6,860 nucleotides of DNA from an uncultured bacterium (GTDB taxonomy: Bacteria; Bacillota; Clostridia; Lachnospirales; Lachnospiraceae): the NCBI GenBank assembly GCA_946543095.1, contig CAMNLO010000087.1, positions 1 through 6,860 of the forward strand. The letters are read 5' to 3'. Shown here piece by piece: positions 6,069 through 6,860 of this stretch; position 1 is the stretch's first letter; every line of letters begins with the position of its first letter. Position numbers and translations under genes: made by a program. The notes below the pieces were generated by a model. The model saw only the letters and a list, made by a program, of their open reading frames with translations. It made no database searches and had not been told where the DNA came from.

Positions 6069-6086
6069 CGTCTTTAAAGGAAGTTT

Positions 6087-6854
6087 ATGACGCGATTGAT
6101 CCTGCAACTGGCAAAAAACGACTTTAAGAAGCGCTACGCGGGTTCTTCCCTGGGAGCCCTCTGGGCCTTTCTGCAGCCCATTGTGACGGTGGTCATGTAC
6201 TACCTGGTCTTTGAGGTGGTGGGGAGAGGCGCCCTGCGGGCCGGGAATGATGTGCCCTACGTGCTGTATCTGACGGCGGGTCTGGGGCCCTGGTTTTATT
6301 TCTCCGAAGCCCTTCCCCAGGGGACGGCAGCCTGTCTGGAGTATGCCTATCTGGTGAAAAAGGTGGTATTTCCCATTGATATCCTGCCGGTGGTGAAGGT
6401 TTTGGGGGCCAGTGTGATCCACTGCTTCTTTGTGCTGGTGCTTCTGGTGATCGCCCTGATCTTCGGCTATCCGCCGTCGCCCGCCTGGATCCAGCTGCCC
6501 TACTATTCCTTTGCCCTCTGTTTCCTGATCCTGGGGTTTTCCTACTGTTTTTCCGCTGTGGTGGTGTTTTTCAGGGATCTTTCACAGATCATCGGCATCG
6601 CCCTGCAGATCGGCATGTGGGCCACGCCGATCCTATGGGATATTGCGGTGCTTTCCCCAAAATGGCAGACGGTTTTCAGGCTGAATCCCTTAACCTATAT
6701 CGTAAACGGCTACCGGGGGGCGCTGTACGGGAATGCCTGGTTCTTTGAGGAGCCGGCCCTGACGGCATATTTCTGGACTGTTTCAACTCTTGTGTTTCTC
6801 TTTGGGATATGGACCTTTCAGAGACTGAAACCGCATTTTGCGGATGTGTTATAA
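6087..6854 (+). CDS. ABC-2 type polysaccharide/teichoic acid exporter, permease subunit (Wzm/TagG/KpsM family)
   Basis: This complete 255-residue integral membrane protein is the transmembrane half of an ABC exporter that moves lipid-linked polysaccharide or teichoic acid across the cytoplasmic membrane, working with a separate ATPase (Wzt/TagH type). It shows the family's amphipathic start, NDFKKRYAGSSLGALWAFLQP (11-31), then about six membrane segments (roughly 27-47, 57-75, 106-126, 138-160, 165-186 and 225-243). The signatures FFRDLSQI (161-168), WATPILWD (178-185) and NPLTYIVNGYR (200-210) are all in place, and the length is normal for the family. The ATG at 6087 follows AAAGGAAG (6076-6083), a good ribosome site. 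It lies 59 bases after the GH25 gene and runs the same way. The substrate cannot be read from the permease, but the nearby epimerase fragment and GH25 genes favour a cell-surface glycan. Confidence 0.95.
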   Translation: MTRLILQLAKNDFKKRYAGSSLGALWAFLQPIVTVVMYYLVFEVVGRGALRAGNDVPYVLYLTAGLGPWFYFSEALPQGTAACLEYAYLVKKVVFPIDILPVVKVLGASVIHCFFVLVLLVIALIFGYPPSPAWIQLPYYSFALCFLILGFSYCFSAVVVFFRDLSQIIGIALQIGMWATPILWDIAVLSPKWQTVFRLNPLTYIVNGYRGALYGNAWFFEEPALTAYFWTVSTLVFLFGIWTFQRLKPHFADVL

Positions 6855-6856
6855 CT

Positions 6857-6860
6857 ATGA
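6857..6860 (+). CDS. Possible start codon of the next gene (cut by the window edge)
   Basis: An ATG at 6857-6859 lies 2 bases after the permease stop. Wzm-type permease genes are usually followed directly by the Wzt-type ATPase gene, so this may be its first codon. No coding sequence is visible and no clear ribosome site precedes it, so this is a positional guess. Confidence 0.25.

Noticed and set aside
6041..6069. TTGACA as a separate promoter for the permease
   Set aside because: No -10-like hexamer occurs 16-18 bases downstream (TTGCTT/TGCTTC/GCTTCG); the hexamer is part of the inverted repeat.
5715..6422. 235-codon minus-strand reading frame across the end of the second GH25 gene and the permease
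   Set aside because: Antisense to two well-recognised genes, no domain, low-complexity composition and no start context.

Overview
The window looks like part of a surface-polysaccharide (capsule, teichoic acid or similar glycan) locus from a Gram-positive anaerobe. The best guess is a moderately GC-rich member of the Clostridia, probably Lachnospiraceae. This rests on the gene content (CapI-type epimerase, GH25 muramidases with BIG_2 and cell-wall-repeat modules, Wzm/TagG-type exporter), on the membrane-anchored surface-protein architecture and on the gene style. No rRNA or other taxonomic marker is present, so the assignment is inference.

Layout: (1) positions 1-269 (+) hold the 3' end of a UDP-glucuronate 4-epimerase-like gene. 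(2) Positions 266-1297 (-) encode a membrane-anchored SGNH/GDSL-like protein that has lost its catalytic Ser and His. Its stop codon overlaps the stop of the epimerase. (3) Positions 1298-1636 are a 339-bp divergent intergenic region. It holds several inverted repeats, a possible interspersed repeat element, a good extended -10 promoter for the plus-strand genes with a dyad just downstream of the -10, and a weaker minus-strand promoter. (4) Positions 1637-4729 (+) encode a 1030-residue type II membrane protein. It has a very acidic cytoplasmic tail with six 13-residue Tyr-rich repeats, one membrane segment, a prealbumin-like domain, two BIG_2 domains, a wall-binding-type repeat and a C-terminal GH25 muramidase domain. 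(5) Positions 4732-6027 (+) encode a shorter paralogue (membrane segment, prealbumin-like domain, GH25), starting 2 bases after the previous stop. (6) Positions 6028-6086 contain a nested inverted repeat. (7) Positions 6087-6854 (+) encode a complete Wzm/TagG/KpsM-type ABC-2 exporter permease. An ATG 2 bases after its stop may start the ATPase partner beyond the window.

Working model: the epimerase supplies a nucleotide sugar, and the ABC-2 permease with its off-window ATPase exports a lipid-linked glycan. The two membrane-tethered GH25 enzymes, transcribed just ahead of the permease, would cut peptidoglycan locally, perhaps to let the glycan through or to attach it. The inactive-looking SGNH protein could be a glycan-binding or O-acyl-related accessory factor. 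The pairing of two GH25 paralogues with an exporter, and the repeat-bearing acidic tail of the larger one, are the most unusual aspects. None of the individual families is new.
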